Source of the DNA: Streptomyces sp. Isolate_45
GTDB taxonomy: Bacteria; Actinomycetota; Actinomycetes; Streptomycetales; Streptomycetaceae
Direction of reading: 5' to 3'
Assembly (NCBI RefSeq): GCF_024721315.2
Contig: NZ_JANFAK020000004.1
Coordinates: forward strand, 61,180-125,179
DNA length: 64,000 nucleotides
Position numbers and translations under genes: made by a program. Positions 62,691-64,000 of this stretch are shown one piece after another (position 1 is the first letter of the stretch; the number at the start of each line of letters is the position of its first letter). Below the pieces are notes generated by a model. That model was not told the DNA's origin. It saw only the letters and a list, made by a program, of their open reading frames with translations, and did no database searches.

Positions 62691-62999
62691 GTGTCAGCAA
62701 CGAACGCAACGAAGGCAACGCACGCCGCCAACGCAACGAACGCAGCCGGCGCAACCACCGCGGCCGGCCCCGTCACCGCGGCCCCCACCGCGCCGATCCC
62801 GACCGCCCTCCTCGACGAGGTCCTCCCCGCCCGTGCCCTCAACGCGGCCAACGCGTCGAAACGGCTCGGCCTGGGGCTCCTCGGGGCCCTCCTCGCGGGC
62901 GGACTGCTCCTCGCCGCCTGTTCCGTTCCCGACGACCGGACCCACACCCCCGACCCGGGCGACGTGGTCCTCCCGCACCGGGGCGGGCCGCGGAAGTAG
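62691..62999 (+). CDS. Small single-pass membrane protein with Asn/Thr/Ala repeats
   Basis: About 102 residues from GTG 62691 (TGAGGGC just upstream). The first 25 residues are low-complexity A/T/N (SATNATKATHAANATNA), encoded by iterated GCAACGAAC-like DNA. A middle segment (IPTALLDEVLPARALNAANASKRLGL) follows, then one helix (LGLLGALLAGGLLLAACSV) and a Pro/Asp tail. The codon bias after residue 20 is good. No family is recognised; it could be membrane anchored with the repeat region on the inner side. Confidence 0.5.
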   Translation: MSATNATKATHAANATNAAGATTAAGPVTAAPTAPIPTALLDEVLPARALNAANASKRLGLGLLGALLAGGLLLAACSVPDDRTHTPDPGDVVLPHRGGPRK

Positions 63000-63085
63000 T
63001 CTCCCGGGCCGCGGCGGGACGGCCGCTGTCGCCCTGCCGCGCCGCCGGGTACCGGCGCGGAGCGCCCGCCGGACGTCGGGAGGCG

Positions 63086-63114
63086 GACGGGAGTCCGACG
63101 ACAGGCCCTAGGCT
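63086..63114 (+). promoter_or_regulatory. Leaderless promoter of the PPOX gene, shared with the gene at 43540
   Basis: GACGGG (63086-63091), 17 bases and TAGGCT (63109-63114), ending 6 bases before ATG 63121. The first 26 bases match the promoter at 43505-43530 at 24 positions; the distance to the start codon is the same. Confidence 0.6.
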
Positions 63115-63120
63115 CCCCCC

Positions 63121-63501
63121 ATGTCCCTCGAACAACTGGGCCGGGCCCGGTACGTGAGCCTCACCACCTTCCGCAAGGACGGCACCCCCGTCGCCACCCC
63201 CGTTTGGGCCGTCGCCGACGGCGGCGAACTGTACGTGTGGACGCGCAGCGACTCCTGGAAGGTCAAGCGCATCCGCAACGACGGCAGGGTCACCGTCGTG
63301 GCCTGTGACGTGCGCGGTCGCGTCGTCGCGGGTGCCCCCGTGCTGGACGGGCGGGCGCGACTGCTGGACGGGGAGGGGCTGAAGCGCGTGCGCCGGTTGA
63401 TGTCGCGGAAGTACAAGTGGCAGTTCTGGATGCTGGACGTACCCGCCGCCCTGGCGCGGGGCGGGAAGCGGCCGCACACCGGGATCGCCGTCAAGCTTTG
63501 A
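63121..63501 (+). CDS. PPOX-class F420-dependent oxidoreductase
   Basis: A 126-residue split-barrel flavin/deazaflavin enzyme. The pattern LGRARYVSLTTFRKDGTPVATPVWAVADGGELYVWTRSDSWKVKRIRNDGRVTVVACDVRG, with the basic pair WKVKRIR, is that of the actinobacterial F420-binding PPOX subgroup (Rv1155/Rv2074-like). The substrate is unknown; relatives reduce biliverdin or other conjugated compounds. Probably leaderless. Confidence 0.88.
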   Translation: MSLEQLGRARYVSLTTFRKDGTPVATPVWAVADGGELYVWTRSDSWKVKRIRNDGRVTVVACDVRGRVVAGAPVLDGRARLLDGEGLKRVRRLMSRKYKWQFWMLDVPAALARGGKRPHTGIAVKL

Positions 63502-63546
63502 GACTCCCGTAGCCCGCCCGTAACACAGGTGGGATCCAATGCGGTC

Positions 63547-64000
63547 ATGGAGACGCCGACTTCACTGGTGATCGGGCAACTCGCGAACTGGTTGCGGGGG
63601 TTGACCCAGAGGCTGGATCCCGGGGCAGGCTGGTACGGGGAGTTCCTGCGGCGGGATCCCGAGGGGATGCGGGCCTGCCTGGAGGGCGTCGCGGTGCCGC
63701 CGTGGGACGTGGTGGACTCCCTGCTCGCCGATCTCGCCGGCCGATCCGGTGCCGCCGGCGCCGGATCGGTGGCGCGCGAGGCCGAGTACGGCGCCCGGCT
63801 GCGGGCGGCGGCGGTCGCCGCCCGGGACGCCACGCCGGACGGGGCGCGGGAGTTGCCCGCGCTGCTCGCGGCCGCCGTCGAGCAGAGGGCCGTTTCGGAG
63901 GCTGCGGTCCGGACCCTGACCGAGAGGCTCGGGGCGGGGGTCGACCCGGCGGAGGCGGCCGCGCTCGCGCGGGAGCTGTCCTGGAGCCGGGACGACGCCG
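63547..64000 (+). CDS. Protein of unknown function (N-terminal part; truncated by window end)
   Basis: An open frame from ATG 63547 runs past the window end (151 codons seen). The start METPTSLVIGQLANWLRGLTQRL is followed by WYGEFLRRDPEGMRACLEGVAVPPWDVVDSLLADLA and then a long Ala/Arg/Glu-rich, probably helical region (AREAEYGARLRAAAVAARDA...) that may be coiled coil. Codon bias is strong. I recognise no family; only the N-terminus is available. It starts 46 bases after the PPOX stop. Confidence 0.65.
   Translation, partial: METPTSLVIGQLANWLRGLTQRLDPGAGWYGEFLRRDPEGMRACLEGVAVPPWDVVDSLLADLAGRSGAAGAGSVAREAEYGARLRAAAVAARDATPDGARELPALLAAAVEQRAVSEAAVRTLTERLGAGVDPAEAAALARELSWSRDDA

Overview
The window is chromosomal DNA from a Streptomyces-type actinomycete. 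GC content is very high, with a strong G/C bias at third codon positions. GTG and a few TTG starts are common, several transcripts look leaderless (a -10 box 6-7 bases before the start codon), and the gene content (glucokinase-type ROK protein, gluABCD-type transporter, allantoin genes beside an IclR regulator) is typical of that group. I see no rRNA, tRNA, CRISPR array, insertion sequence, phage or plasmid gene. The window opens inside one gene and ends inside another.

The main theme of bases 3.6-33.6 kb is complete use of purine ring nitrogen and carbon. 8-oxoguanine deaminase and an NCS2 purine permease feed urate. Uricase, hydroxyisourate hydrolase (uraH) and OHCU decarboxylase (uraD) make S-allantoin, and allantoinase (allB) and allantoicase (alc) release urea and ureidoglycolate. 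Glyoxylate is then used by glyoxylate carboligase (gcl), hydroxypyruvate isomerase (hyi) and tartronate semialdehyde reductase (glxR), or by malate synthase (aceB). A catalase sits in the same block and would remove the H2O2 made by uricase. These genes form several transcription units separated by unrelated genes: saccharopine dehydrogenase, secreted CAP and SGNH proteins, a MobA-like nucleotidyltransferase, a MocR regulator, and a NarL-type two-component system divergent from an ABC exporter. The IclR-family repressor gene allR lies divergent from allB-alc.

The most striking finding is regulatory. Promoters of gcl, hyi-glxR, aceB and allR/allB carry two 15-bp palindromes (TTCCG-N5-CGGAA and close variants) whose centres are always 21 bp apart. 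The catalase promoter has one perfect copy plus a half-site at the same spacing. A second palindrome, TCAACA-N3-TGTTGA, overlaps the -35 box of the catalase, uraD, allB and aceB promoters. The window therefore appears to hold a two-regulator purine/glyoxylate regulon that includes catalase and malate synthase. One candidate for the second regulator is the small HTH protein at 11.6 kb, which lies next to uraD.

Region 33.6-43.5 kb holds an SDR/RibD-like divergent pair, a DMT exporter, a cytochrome P450, and a sugar-uptake locus (Gfo/Idh/MocA dehydrogenase divergent from a binding protein-permease-ATPase-ROK kinase-membrane protein operon). Region 43.5-51.9 kb holds an MBL hydrolase, exonuclease III, a DUF6278-like protein, a gluABCD-type glutamate transporter, a secreted CocE-type hydrolase and an L,D-transpeptidase lipoprotein. 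Region 52-64 kb holds a MurJ homologue, an OmpR-type response regulator-kinase-lipoprotein operon, a second P450, a nucleoside phosphorylase, gamma-glutamyltransferase, and a methionine aminopeptidase divergent from a tiny XRE regulator over a TATACCGGTATA operator. It closes with Cys-rich small proteins, an F420/PPOX oxidoreductase and a truncated gene of unknown function.
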